NCBI GenBank assembly: GCA_035772735.1
Contig: JASDFA010000010.1
Coordinates: 121,098,001 to 121,162,000, forward strand
Direction of reading: 5' to 3'
DNA length: 64,000 bases
Origin: Datura wrightii
Lineage: Eukaryota > Streptophyta > Magnoliopsida > Solanales > Solanaceae
Shown here: positions 33,147-45,604 of the stretch, piece by piece
How the letters are laid out: each line of letters begins with the position of its first letter
Position numbering within the stretch: position 1 is the first letter of the stretch
Made by a program: the position numbers and the translations under genes
Notes under the pieces: generated by a model
Told to the model about the DNA's origin: nothing
The model's input: only the letters and a program-made list of their open reading frames with translations
Databases searched by the model: none

Positions 33147-34569
33147 TTAGCATGATTGAGCTGAACTATGAGGGAATAGATGAGGATAATTGGCCATCAC
33201 ATCTGCCTCAGTTTCCTAAGTAGCTCCCTCAACTAGCTGATTCCTCCATAGCACCCTTACATATGTGACTTCCTTATTCCTCAACTTATGAACCTATTGA
33301 TTTAGAATCCCAACTGAAACTTTCTCATATGACATATTATCCTTAACTCCTATACTCCCCTTAAGGACAATGAATGAGGGGTCTCCCACACACTTGTTGA
33401 GCATAGATATGTCGAAAACTTGATTTACTGATGCTAGTTTGGCTATTCTAACTCATAAGCTACCTTACCAACTCTCCTCAAAACCTGATATGAACTAGTA
33501 TAACAGGGACTAAGCTTCCCTTTCTTCCCAAATCTAATGAAACCCATCATGGGTGAAACATTCAAGTAAACCAATTTATCTACCTCAAACTCCAAATCTC
33601 TAAACCTAACATTTATAAAAGACTTTTGGAAACTCAATGCAATCTTCAACCTTTCCCTGTGTGATATTAACCTTATCCATAGCTTGCTACACTAGGTCTG
33701 GCCCTATAAACTCTACTTTACCAACTTCAAACCAACCAACCGGAGATTTACACCTCCACTCATAAGAAGCCATCTGAATGCGTAAGTGATAAGTATTGTT
33801 ATATGCAAACTTTATAAGCGGAAAATGGTCATCCCAATTTCCCTTGAAGTTAATCTCACATGCTCTTAGTATATCCTCCAATGTCTGAATAGTCCGCTCT
33901 ATTTGACCATCTATCTGCGGATGAAAAGTCGTGCGAAAGTTCACCTTTGTACCCAAATCTTTTTGAAATGACTTCCAAATCTGGCAGTAAACTGTGTGCC
34001 CCTATCTGATATGATAGACTAGAACTTCATGAAGTTTAACTATCTATGGAATATACAATCTAGCATAGTCCTTGGCTGAATCCATAGTCTTGACCGATTA
34101 GAAATAAGCTAGCTTGGTCATTTAATCTACAATCACCCAAATAGAGTCATGTTGCCCACGTGACTTTAGTAGACCGGCAATAAAGTCCATATTAATCATC
34201 TCCCACTTTCACTCAGAGATTGCTATATTCCGAGCTACACCACATTGTCTTTGGTGCTCAAACTTAACTTGCTGACAATTTGGGCATCTAACCACAAAGT
34301 CTGCTATATCTCTCTTCATACCATTCCACCAATAGACTTCTCTCAAGTTATGGTACATCTTAGTGGAACCTAGGTGAATAGAATACCTAGAGCTGAGAGC
34401 TTCTAGCATGATCCTCTTCTTGATACAATCTACATTCGAAATATATAATCTAACTTGATACCCCAGGACACCGTCTCCCCCTTCTGCAAAAACTAATACC
34501 TTCTACTTGTGAACATATTCTTTTAACTGAAGCAAGAGGTCCTTAACTTCTACTACTTGGGATGATTTG
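33147..34569 (-). pseudogene. pol: M5 integrase with chromodomain
   Basis: Reads from 34569 to a stop at 33147. The tether VEVKDLLLQLKEYV starts at the S2 TSD. HHCC: MLEALSSRYSIHLGSTK, then CPNCQQVKFEH. The core is degraded: MDFI, then a broken region; TTFHPQIDGQIERTIQ keeps the Glu block (33890-33950). FAYNNTYHLRIQMASYE, CKSPVGWFEVG, LEFEVDKLVYLNVSP and GKKGKLSPC follow. The chromodomain ends VMANYPHLFPHS. Several frameshifts (near 33960, 33670, 33440) and stops. Sister copies M6 and M7 share most blocks. Confidence 0.88.
34565..34569. repeat. TSD of solo LTR S2, left copy
   Basis: ATTTG; second copy at 36771-36775. Confidence 0.95.
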
Positions 34570-36770
34570 TGTCACGCCCCACCTTGGGAGGCATGACTGG
34601 CACCTGGTGCCCTACTAGGATCTGGACTGCTGAACTAACTGAGCCTAAGCACCTCTGGTGAAAGGCTGGCTTTAACTCTGGATTAAAGAAAATGACAGGC
34701 TATATAGCGGCAGTCAATACAGCCCCCGGCCGACAAGGTCTATAGCCACCTATAAAAGATAAACAGCTAACCAGAACAACCAACTATAAGGAGTCCTATG
34801 CGGGCCAACAAGGCCACCATGATGTCTAGTTATAACTGAAAAATGAAATGTGGCGCTGAACTGATCTGTGACCGACAAGGTCACCAACTAACAACTGAGC
34901 AAGGCCCCACACAACCATCATATATAATCTGAAACACATATATGGCCCCACACAATAGATACATCTAACCACAGGGAATATGATACAATCTGCAAGCCTC
35001 TAAGAATAATAAGATGGTCGGGACAGGGCCCCAACCTACCCATACTGCACAACCAAAAGGAGAGTAAACCTCTGTCTTTCAAGCTCCAGATGAAAGGAGC
35101 TGAAGGCTCTGTATCGCTGACTGAAACTACGAGGGATCTGCTCCTCCTCTACGTACACCTGCAGGCAAGTAATGCAGGCCCCAAAATAGGCGTACCACTA
35201 GTACTGAGTATGTAAAGCAATAATTGAAAACAACTGAAAGTAAGTAATAAAGCTGGCAGTAACTGAAGTAATAGGAAACGGACTGAAACTGACTGAGATA
35301 GAGGAATCAAGGCTAACATAGCTATACTGAGAAGAGTAAGAGTCACACCTGATAACGTGGCATTCTACTGTCTATCTATCAATAACTAAAACAAAATAAC
35401 ATAAACCTTACCTGACCCCCATAAGCCGGAAGGTGAAATCATCACAATCTATTTACCCCTACCCAGGTCATACCACATCACCTAGTAGCTATAAGCATCC
35501 TGCTGGTCCCCTAGGTATGTAGCTTGATCCTACTGGGCCCCGGACTATAGCTGTACCTGAGTCTGGAGGACTCCTGAAATCAACACCCTGGGCGCAAGCG
35601 CTCGACGGGGGTGTATAAAGGCCAACCACAGCAAAATATAGGGAACTGGCATCCCATCTTCGTCCCTAGCAGATGACATGCCACTCCGTAGAGCGACGTA
35701 TCCTCGCCCTCTGGCGGACGAGTCGATACAGCCATTAACCCTAGGGCAGTCGCGGAAGCTATACGGGTAATCTATCCCAAAACAATACAATCAAGTCTCA
35801 ACTGATAGCAACAACTACATATAATACACAATGAATAAGATAATAATATAATCTCAAACATGTTCTACTGAATCTCATATTGAATATGATATAATACTTC
35901 TGACGTGCTTTACTAAAATTTCATACTGAGCATGATATACTGTTTCTGAAATATCTTACTGGGATTCATATTGTTTTACTATATTGGAGAAACTAACTTG
36001 CTGAAAGAGACTGGCTTTACATACCTCGACTGCGGGTTTACCGATTAACTGACGAGATTTGGCTAGTATTCAGCTATTCTCCCCAACTGTAATCATATTC
36101 ACAAAAGAATAGGACTAACTTCATTACTATACTGGAAGAAAATTATACTTGATATATATCTACTAACTATTCTTCAACTTATCAAAGAATGGTCGAAAAC
36201 TCATAATTTCTCGGGAATCTAGAAGGGAGAAATACTCACTTTAGGCCTAGGAGTGTATTAACACTAGTTTGGAGCAATTCCAATCACTTTGACACGGCTG
36301 GACAATGATTTGCCGCGCGAATTTTGTGAAACTAACTCCATAGGAATGCTCCCTGCAGCTTTATACTTCGATACCCAAAGTTAATTTAACTTTGGACAAT
36401 GTTTGACGGTGTAATCGAATGAAAATTTACGAGAACCCTTCGTCCTCCCCCTATTCTGATCATTTTAGAAGTGAAAATGACTTAAAGTTAAAGGGTGAGG
36501 CCTTTATATATTTGAAGCCAGTTGCATAGCAACGTGGCACACTGGCCATCGCGCCAATTTGGCTCCATGCTACGCTGGCCATCGCGGAGGAGGTGCCTCC
36601 ATGCCATGTTGCGCCTCTAGGCAGCACGGTTAGGCCTCCTCTTGCAAAAATCTAACTTGGCACCCATTCATCCTTTCCTCAGGCCCTTTCCTCACACGTA
36701 TGGCATTCTGAAATTCCCAACCAACATGCGAATAGGCCAACTAAGTGCTACAAACTTAAGGGGTGTAACA
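34570..36770 (-). repeat. S2: solo LTR of family A (2201 bp) inside M5 pol
   Basis: On the minus strand it starts TGTTACACCCC (36770) and ends GGTGGGGCGTGACA (34570). TSD ATTTG on both sides. TATA box TATATAAAG at 36502-36510 (minus), about 260 bases from the LTR start, after a GC-rich U3 with GGCCATCGCGGAGG (36573-36590). Its R/U5 is collinear with E1 and E8. No internal domain. Confidence 0.95.
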
Positions 36771-38270
36771 ATTTGGCCCCAATCTGAACAAGCACACTAC
36801 CTTCTTCGGAGTCTAAGAGATAGATTCCTAAGTGTAAAAGTTAGTGCACATCATTTGCAAACACTCTCTTTTCCTCCTCTATATGAGTGGTGCTTCCTAT
36901 GGATAGTCTTCTAAGAGCATCAGCAACTACATTAGCCTTACTTGGGTGGTAGAGAATACTCATGTCATAGTCCTTTAGTAACTCAAGCCACCTCCTCTAT
37001 CTCATATTCAACTCTTTTTGGTTGAATAGATGTTGTTGCCTGTTCTACTCTTTAAACACATCAACATGCGCACCATAAAGATAGTGGCGCCATATCTTCA
37101 ATGAAAATACTATAGCTACCAACTCGAGGTCATGAGTCGGATAATTCTTCTCATGGAACTTAAGCTGTCTGGAGGCATATGTTATAACCTTACCATTTTG
37201 CATTAGTACACAACCAAGCCTACTCTGGATGCATCACAATATAAAACAAAACCATATGTGCTCTCTGGCAGAGTCAACACTGGAGCAGTAGTCAAATGAG
37301 TCTTCAATTCCTGAATGTTTTTCTCACAATCCTCAAACCATTGAAATTTGACCTTCTTCTAGGTCAACTTAGTCAACAGAGCAATAATTGTTGAAAATCC
37401 TTCTACAAATCTCCTATAGTAAACAACCAAACCCAACAAACTCCTCATATTAATTGGAGTTGTGGGTTTAGGACACTCTTCACAGCCTCAATATTTTGAG
37501 AGTCAACCTTAATACCCTCAATGGAGACTATATGGCCTAAGAAAGCCACTGACTTCAAACAAAATTCACACTTAGAGAACTCGGCAAGTACCTCCTTGTC
37601 CTTATGGGTTTGAAGGACTATTTAGAGATGACTAACATACTCTTCCTCACTCTTGAAATAAACCAATGTCATCAATAAACACAATAACAAACATGTCTCA
37701 ATATGGCTTAAATACTATGTTCATGAGACCATAAATACTGCAGGAGCATAGTCATACCATGAGCATAACAAAAAACTAAAAATGACCACATCGAGTGCGG
37801 AAAGTTGTCTTGGAATATCACATTTTCTCTTTTTCAACAGATGATACCCCGATTTGAGGTCTATCTCCGAGAAACACTTGGCATTCTGATGCTAGTCAAA
37901 TAAGTCATTAATTCTAGTAAGGGGATATCTATTCTCTACAGTGACCTTGTTCAATTGTCGGTAATCAATACACATTTTGAGTTTACCATCCTTCTTATGC
38001 ACAAAGAGCATTAGAGAACCCCAAGGTGAAAGACTGGGTAAGATGAAACCCTTATCTAGAAGATCTCTTAACTACTCTTTCAACTCAGCTGGATCCACTC
38101 GATATGGAGGAATAGAGATAGGCTGAGTATCGGGGAGAACATTTACCCCAAAAGCTACTTCCCTATCTAGAGGGACTTTGGAAAGATTATCTGGAAACTC
38201 ATTTAGGACTGGAACTGACTGAAGGGATGGTGTCTCAGCATTAGAGTCTTTCAGTCTCAATAAATAAAAG
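36771..38270 (-). pseudogene. pol: M5 reverse transcriptase and RNase H (heavily decayed)
   Basis: Continues from integrase across S2: the residues GSVLVQIGAK before S2 join SSQVVEVK after it. RNase H fragments lie at 36900-37300 (a WWLELLKDYD-type block near 36985 is partly readable). RT blocks in scattered frames: FIDD-type box near 37665, IDYRQLNKV near 37955 (the Gln here is intact), RINDLFD, FSEIDLKSGYH. At 38072-38260 ETPSLQSVPVLNEFP and QPISIPPYRVDPAELKE mark the protease-RT linker. Many frameshifts; long ORFs are absent. Confidence 0.82.
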
Positions 38271-39562
38271 ATACAAACTTTAGAGATTAGCTTTTTGGTC
38301 TTAAGGTATAAAATCGAAATGACCCTTAGGCATAACGGGACAACCCTCCCAAACTAAGACTAACTCATCTGTAAATCAAAACTCTACTACTCGGGTCCTA
38401 TAGTTAAATATAACATAACAGGAATATAACCAATCAATGCCTAGAATAACATCAAAATCCACCATGTCTAGCTCTACTAGGTCAGTTGTGGTATCTTTGT
38501 AATGGACTAAAACTGTACATTATCTGTAGATTCTCTTAGCTAAGACTGACTCATCGACTAGAATAGAAACATTGAAATGCTCTAGAAGTAGTTTCGAGGA
38601 GATCCCAAACTTAACTGCTACATAAGGAGTTAGAAAAGATAGGGTAGCACGTGGATCAAGTAAAGAATATACATAAATGGGGTAGACTTTGAACATACTA
38701 GTGAAAATGCGACAAGACATAGCATATAGACGGTTCTGACCTTCGCATATCCCTGAAATATTGTCCTTCTGGGCAAGTCTGCCTGCTAAGGAAGTAGATT
38801 GAGCTCTATTACCCCCATGACCCTGTCGAGATGGACAATCTCTCAAATAATGGCCTAGCTGGCCGCACCAATAACATCTGTCTTTGCCCGCATGACACTT
38901 ACCTAAGTGGAACTTACCACACTTAACACAAGATGGGTGTTGCAGGGTTCCCTGTTCCTGATTTCTCTGATCTCTCCTATTACTTATATTTGGAGCAATA
39001 TCTATCTATGCAGTTCTGGAGGACCTCTTCCTAACGAAGGATTTGTTTCCATTCCCACAATCTCTATTGTAGGGCCTCATTACCTAATAACTTAGTTCTC
39101 TTACTTTTATGCTCTTCCCTGCCCTTTAGCTTATCTTCTTCTAGTGGCTAGGCATGGACCATGAGTCTTGAAATACCTATATCATTATTCAGTAAAGAGC
39201 CCTTTCATTCCTTCTTCACGTGCTTGCCTAATCCAGATATGAATTTCTTCATTCTAGCATTGATGTTCAGTACCATCTCCAGAGCATATCTAGATAACTG
39301 AATAAACTTAAGTCTATACTCTTTCACACTCATATTACCTTGCCTCAAGTTAACAAACTCCTCTATCTTTCCTCTCTTAGCTCTTAAGGGAAGAAGTGGT
39401 TTAGGAAGGCTTCCTCAAAACTATCCAAGTGGCTGGAGTTGCATTATCACCTTGTCCTTGCTTCTACTGGTCATACCACACATTCGCCATATTCTTAAGC
39501 TTCTAAGGACCAAACTTAACTACATCTATCTTTGTGTTGTGCATTACATTCAGAATCTTCCT
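38271..39562 (-). pseudogene. gag-pro: M5 protease and gag, cut by A2
   Basis: Protease: VYSLLDPRATLSFLTPYV (about 38620-38670), where the family glycine after Asp-Pro is Arg. Upstream is the nucleocapsid knuckle CYWCGQLGHYLRDC (38842-38883), an intact CCHC. Capsid pieces follow to the right (39250-39560): FINLRQGN-like, then MANVWYDQ and NATPATW near 39450. Gag ends at about 39562 where A2 LTR begins. Stops and shifts throughout. Confidence 0.82.
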
Positions 39563-40742
39563 AGATCATTAATCACACAAATTACACCTTGCAATTAAAG
39601 TATAAAGCGGTCGCTGTAAAATATTGTAACCTAACATAGGTTGGGGTCGAACCCATAGGAAATAGGGAAGAAATAATGTGTAAATGATGATTAAACTAAT
39701 TTTTAGTCAATATTTCGAAGGGGGGTAGGTGGAGGTTGAATATAAAAAGAAGAAAATAATTGTAACAATGATTGAGTTGTTTATCAAATTATCAAGACAA
39801 AACTAGGATTGTGTTCCCTATTATTTCATAACTTAGTAGGCTTTTATTAGTGATCTAACCTCATAAATTTTGCGTAAAAATGATGTTTTATTTTATCTAA
39901 CATCTCTCGACCTACATAAATGAATTTCACTTAAATCCTCTCGGACCCTAGGTGTGTATATTTTTCCATCGCCATAAGTCTTGACTTAACTCTCCCTTGG
40001 TTAGAGCTCAAGTTAATTTAGATGAGGGTTGATAGCCTCAAATTGTCATTGTTATTCTCTTTTCCTAACTTCAACCTCCTTGGTCAGGCAAGTTGAAGAT
40101 ACTGGCAATTAAGCATAAAGATGAAGAGAATAACAATCCACTCAATTCACCATTCAATAATCACTATTTTATTTTTCCTCCTTTCGTGAATCCATCATGG
40201 TTCCCACAACCCTAGCTTAAGAGATTTAGCTACTCATGTTTGTGAGAAGAAAAATAAAAGAGTAGAAGAAATCATAATGAAATGCTTACTTTAATATAAA
40301 ATTGTTTAACCAAATCTTCAAGCTAAGTAGAATCACAAGACCTTGATGAATTGTAGTTTCTATTCCTAGTAGAACTGGGATTTGGCTTCTGGTTGGCTGC
40401 ATATTACGGTGCCTCAGGCTGCTCATAATGCTAGTTCCCTTGGAGTGCCACGCCTCTCCATGCACTGCATTGGCTTGTGCAGTGTGCAAGCCATAGCACA
40501 GTTATGCCTATGTGTGGCCAACTTCAATCATACTTGTTTTGTCAACCCATTTTGCTATTGTTGCTTTTTTTAGCCATAATTAACCCCAAATTCATCACAG
40601 TAAGACCTGAAAACATCTAATCACGTGCATTAGTTTTTTTCATATAAATAACATAAAACAAAAGAAAACACACACAATTGTTCTCTAAACATAGCTAAGT
40701 ATGGACAACATATGGTTAATAAATGCAAAAATATGCCCTACA
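39563..40742 (-). repeat. A2 3' LTR (about 1180 bp)
   Basis: The right edge is clear: minus TGTAGGGCATATT next to the polypurine tract. The left edge is uncertain by a few bases and lacks a clean TG. GGTTGGGGTCGAACCC (39639-39654) matches A1's GGTTGGGGTCGATCCC, and GGTTCCCACAACCCTAGC is shared with A1 (40199-40216 versus 13519-13536). Confidence 0.72.
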
Positions 40743-41018
40743 TTACCACCCCACACTTAAACTATTTTTCATCCTCGAATAATCTACTACTTCCATCTCC
40801 AATTCAATCCCAAAATTCACCCTATGAATAGGTATACTAATGCTTAGGATCATTAGAAAACATTATCAAGCTCCAATAACTTACTCGACATGCATATAAG
40901 ATCAACATTCAAAGGTCATATTTGAAATCACTTAGCTTAAAGAACTAACTCAATAAGATATATTTGGGCCAACATGAATCATATGCAATTTAGCAATCAA
41001 GATATATCAAAATCTTAC
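40743..41018 (-). other. A2 polypurine tract and 3' non-coding region
   Basis: The minus strand has TTTAAGTGTGGGGTGGTAA next to the LTR, with mini-hairpin TTCGAGGATGAA at 40768-40779. The remaining sequence holds no gene. Confidence 0.75.
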
Positions 41019-43373
41019 TGTCACAACCTGAACAGAGGCCCGTATCGCAATATGGGACAAGGAGCCCCTAGAGACTCCAAGTTGACTCATGGCACCAACA
41101 TACATCTAACTCAATTACTAAAATATGAATAGTCAACAAGATAATCATAGAGGAAGTCTAAAATTAAACATTACATCAGAATAAACAATCTGAAGCTGAA
41201 TACATCCTTTTCCTGAAAAGCCTCTAAACATGACGAGTTGATGGGACAAGACCGCAACTAACTCAATAATGCTGAAATTGAAAATACATAGAGAAAGTCT
41301 GAATAAGTCTAGTCCTAGGGGAATGAGGACTCACCAATAATTTAAGATGCTAGCTCTGAAGACTGACAATGAAAGGGTTGAACCTGAGATTTGGGTCCTG
41401 TATCATGAAACGATACAGCATAGAGTATGCGTTCAGTACGAGGAATGTACCGAGTATGCAGGGTAAGTAAAACCGCTCAAATAAGTAAAATCATTTAAAG
41501 ACATGGATAATGTAAATTATATACAATAAGAATATGAGAGTAGGGATTTCATGCATTCTTTTTCAAATCATTATCTCATCATAACATAACATAACATCAT
41601 AACTAAATCGATTGACTCAAAGCTGAAATCTGATAGTCATGTGTAAAACTGAACATTGAGTCAAACCTGCTTTAGAACATGTATAGATATAGAAATCTCA
41701 TGAATGATAAAATGCATAGCTGAAATCATGAGGAACAACACGAGACTCGTCTTTTAACCGACATACCACAATAGAGCTTACGTGGTCACAACTATCACAC
41801 TCAAGTGTGTAGAGCTGTCCAAAGCCTTGCCAGGGCTAGGAACGATACCATGATATCGATGTCAAGCTCATGACCCAATAGGGTAGCGGATAGCTCACAA
41901 GAGAGGTCCCGAAGTAATATATATTAGTATAAACCTACATTGGCGCGTAGTTTTGAGGCATAGGGTGATCAACCCTTATCCTACTCGGTGCTAGATACCA
42001 CTCCCAAAAACATGCATATGCTCTATATCATTTTCAACAAAGCTCAACATCATCTATTGATGAAGCTCAATAATCAAATACATCTCAAATATGAAATCAT
42101 GCATATGAGAAGCTTTAACTCAAACCATACCACAAGCTGAAAGATAATTGGGAGTCTTCGCTCCAAAACCACGTGGTAAGCTTAATTCGAGAAATTATAA
42201 ATCATACTTTGAACATGTGGACATTGTCCAAAGAATTATCATGCTTGAAAATGCTCATTTCACATCGAAAACAGGATTATAAACATGGATAGCTTGAAAA
42301 CATGCTATTCATCATAACATCTCATCATAATCATACATGCATCACAAATCTCTTTTTTCATGAATTTCTCCTCAATGGACTTTTAAATTCACAAAACTTG
42401 AAACATGCTTTTCAATTGAAAACACTATAAGACCTGCCCATGTTTCATAATTTAATGGTAGAAACATATTTAAATCATACCCATGTAGAGAATTTAGGAA
42501 ATTCATGCATTGGGTTAAAACCCCATAGATTTGACATAGGAAATTCATGATTTAGAGAGGGATTGGGCATGGGTGTGAAAGAAATCACCCATTCATAACC
42601 CTACATACCTGATTGAGGCTGATTCTTACACTTCTCTGATTGCCAAAGAGGAAATTGAAAAGAATTTGAAGAAGAAAAGCTCTCTCGCCCTCTCTCACCT
42701 TCTACCTTGCATACAAGAATACAAATGGCCTAAAATGAACTTAACCCCTTTAAAAGTCATCATTCGTAACACAAAACGACGTAGTTTAGGCCTTAGGATC
42801 TTAGGAATTATGGAAAACCCCTTATTAAAATTGCAGAAAATGACTGCCAGTTGGTCCCCAGGAGGGACCTAACGACTCCTCCTCTCTAGCCACGTCTCGT
42901 GGCATCATCCGTGAAGTACACTGCTTATCAGGTCTTCAGGGTTCCTCATGGATGACTTAATGATTCTTGCCTGGTGAACACGACTCGTGTTCACCACTCA
43001 TCAAGTACACTGCCATAGTCTCAAATAATTTTCAGCTAGCTGACCACGACCCACCACACGAATTGTGGTGACTGACCATGACTCATGGGTTCCTTCCGTT
43101 AGGTTCAGTGCCTCCTCCTTCCCATTTCTCAAACACCCCTTCCCACAACTGACCAAATGAATCGTGGGGCCTGACGACCATTCATGGTCACATCCGTGGG
43201 GATCCAATTTCCCAAATTTCAAATTCCTATCTTGGGCCACACCACGAGTCACATCACGACTTGTGGCTGCTATCACGGGTCACCTCATGACCCGTCCTAA
43301 TACCTGATGCCAAATTTTAACTTTTCTCCGTTATAACTCCCGGGTCTGATTTTTGGGCTACCGGGGTATAAAA
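41019..43373 (-). repeat. M6 3' LTR (family B, 2355 bp)
   Basis: Minus strand: start TTTTATACCCC (decayed from TGTTATACC, as in M7), end CAGGTTGTGACA. U3 (42860-43300) has CACGACTCGT, CACGAGTC and ACGACTTGTGG words. The CTCCAAGTTGACTCATGG block at 41076-41093 is shared with G2 and S1. No recognisable gene. Confidence 0.87.
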
Positions 43374-43405
43374 ATATCTCCCCCTTGGAAACATTCATCC
43401 TCGAA
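43374..43405 (-). promoter_or_regulatory. M6 polypurine tract and mini-hairpin
   Basis: The minus strand reads TTTCCAAGGGGGAGATAT before the LTR; TTCGAGGATGAA at 43394-43405. Confidence 0.85.
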
Positions 43406-43629
43406 TTCTGGAAAACACACAGAAAAGCAGAGGAATGCAATCATCATATTCAAATATTGATCATTTAAACTAAAAACTGACGGAATGACTACCTCCAGTT
43501 CAAACTACATAGTTGAACTAAATTCACGAATCGTACATACATCCATATACATAAAAGAAACTTGGGCACATGAATTGAATATGAATACCAACTAGAGTTT
43601 TAGGTCAAAACTAATACCTAAAACTGGAA

Positions 43630-44575
43630 CTAAGTCGGTAGTGAATGTATGTGGGTATCTATCCATATATCCGCTTCGGCTTCCCACATAGCTCCCTCAG
43701 CACGCTGCATCCTCCAAAACACTTTGACTGAAGCTACTTCCTTGTTCCTTATCCTTCGAAACTGATGATCCAGTATTTCTATCGGAACCTCCTTATAACT
43801 AAAATTGTCTTTCATACCAAAACTGTCCATCAGGACAACTAGAGATGGATCAGCCAAACACTTCTTCAAGAGTGATACATGAAAAATAGGATGCACGAAA
43901 GCTAATTCTGAGGGAAACTCCAATTCGAATGCTACCTTGCCAACACGTCTCACAATCTGGTACGGGCCTTATCAACTGAACCTTCTCCATAGCCTCATGA
44001 ACCGAATCTGGTCCTATCATCGCCACTTCACTAACCTCAAACCAAACAATGGGCGATCTACATCTTCGCCCATAGAGAGCCTTGAACAGTGACATCTGAA
44101 TACTGGAATGATAAATGTTATTGTATGCGAACTCGATAAGATGCCAATGCTCATCCCAGCTACCTTTGAAGTCAATCACCCATGCTCTCAACATGTCCTC
44201 GAGAGTCTGAATTGTCCGATTCTCTTGCTCATCCATTTGCGGGTGAAATGCTGTGCTGAGCTTAACTTGAGTACCAAGTCCTTTTTGAAATGACCTCCAA
44301 AACTGTGAGGTAAATTTAGTACCTCTCTCTGATATGATCGACAAGGGCACTCCATGTAATAGAACTAGCTCCCGGATATATAGTTTGACATACTCTTCCG
44401 CTGAATACATGGTGTTGACCAGTGGGAAATGAGCAGCCTTGGTCTACCTGTCTACCACAACCCAAATGGAGTCATATTATCGACAAGTACGAGGTAAACC
44501 TATAATGAAGTCCATATTAATTTCTTTCCACTTCCAAGTAGGAATACTGATATCCTGAAGCACGCTTCCCGGTCT
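43630..44575 (-). pseudogene. pol: M6 integrase core to chromodomain
   Basis: Core: SERGTKFTSQFW (second Asp replaced by Glu: SDRG to SERG) and HPQMDEQENRTIQ (Glu region altered, 44230-44250). FAYNNIYHSSIQM, CRSPIVWFEVSEVAM and EAMEKVQLIR follow to about 43982. About 160 bases are then missing relative to M7; the frame resumes as RRVGKVAFELEFPSELAFVH, HVSLLKKCLADPS and the chromodomain VKVFWRMQRAEGAMWEAEAD, ending at 43630. Upstream MDFI lies near 44510 with stops at 44445-44575. Confidence 0.9.
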
Positions 44576-45600
44576 CTAATGCTCGACCTTTACTTGCTGA
44601 CAGTTTGGGCACTTAGCTACGTACTCCGCGATGTCCTTCTTCACACCATTCCACCAATAAACTTCCCGTAAGTCACGGTACATCTTGGTGGGACCTGGAT
44701 GGACAGAATACCTAGATCCATAAACCTCGTACAACATTCGGCTCCTCAAATCATCAACATCCGGAACACATAAGCGACACTGGTATTGAAGCACACCATC
44801 TCCGCCTTTGGAGAAGACCTCTACTTCCTGATACTGGACGACTTCCTTCAGCTTTACCAAAATAGGGTCCTCATCTTGCCTAGCTTTTACATTAATCACC
44901 AATGATGATTCTGATCCATTCTGAACAACAACACCACCATCAGCCAAGTCAACAGACCTAACTCCCAACATTGCAAGTCGATGCACATCCTTCACCAGCT
45001 CCTTCTTCTCCTCATCAACATGGGACACATTCTCCATAAAGAGTATACTAAGCACATCTGCTACTACATTATCCTTTCCCGGATGGTAAAGGACACTAAT
45101 ATCATAATCTTTGAGTAGTTCCAACCACCTTCTTTGTCGAAGATTGAGATCCTTCTGTGTAAACACATACCGCAAACTCTTATGGTCCGTGAACACATCC
45201 ACGTGGACCCCGTACAAATAATTTCGCCATATCTTCATGGAGAATACCACCATGGCCAATTCAAGATCATGGGTTAGGTAATTCTTCTCATGAACCTTCA
45301 GCTTCCTGGAGGCATATGCAATAACCTCCCGCGGTGCATCAACACACACCCAAGTCCGATCCTTTAAGCATCACAATACACCACGAACCCATCGGTACCC
45401 TCTAGTAGAGTTAATATCAGTGTTGAAGTAAGTCTAGTCTTCAACTCTTGGAAGATCTTCTCACAAGCCTCCGACCATTGGAATTTCACCTTCTTCTGGG
45501 TCAGTTTGGTCAATGGTGCTGCAATTGATGAGAAACCTTTCACAAATCTCTAATAGTAGTTGGATAAACCTAAGAAGCTCTGACAAAGGATTCACTGGTC
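44576..45600 (-). pseudogene. pol: M6 RNase H and integrase zinc domain
   Basis: A 257-residue open stretch (45349-44576): VIAYASRKLKVHEKNY, HDLELAMVVFSMKIWRNYLYG, VFTDHKSLRYVF (RNase H catalytic blocks), the tether LNLRQRRWLELLKDYD and YHPGKDNVVADVLS, then the integrase zinc domain with SRYSVHPGPTK and KCPNCQQVKVEH. The upstream RNase H start (FQWSEACEKIF-type) at 45350-45540 is in another frame with stops. Confidence 0.9.
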
Positions 45601-45604
45601 TAGG

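Larger units (their letters stand above)
30109..39562 (-). mobile_element. M5: outermost family-B chromovirus, split by P4, S1, S2 and A2
   Basis: Fragments: right part of the 3' LTR (30109-30377 and 32633-32970), polypurine tract, integrase (to 34569), then 36771-39562 with RNase H, RT, protease and gag. All on the minus strand and collinear once S1 and S2 are removed. The rest of the 3' LTR lies left of P4 and the gag start and 5' LTR lie right of A2, both outside the window. M5 is the host of every other element here. Confidence 0.87.
39563..41018 (-). mobile_element. A2: 3' end of a second Athila-like element
   Basis: A 3' LTR (about 39563-40742), polypurine tract and 276 bases of 3' non-coding region, then the M6 LTR. 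The left LTR end joins M5 gag, so A2 inserted into M5. The rest of A2 lies right of the window. Confidence 0.75.

Noticed and set aside
40286..40573. ORFs on both strands near 40.4 kb
   Set aside because: They lie in the A2 LTR, show no family resemblance, and overlap antisense to each other.
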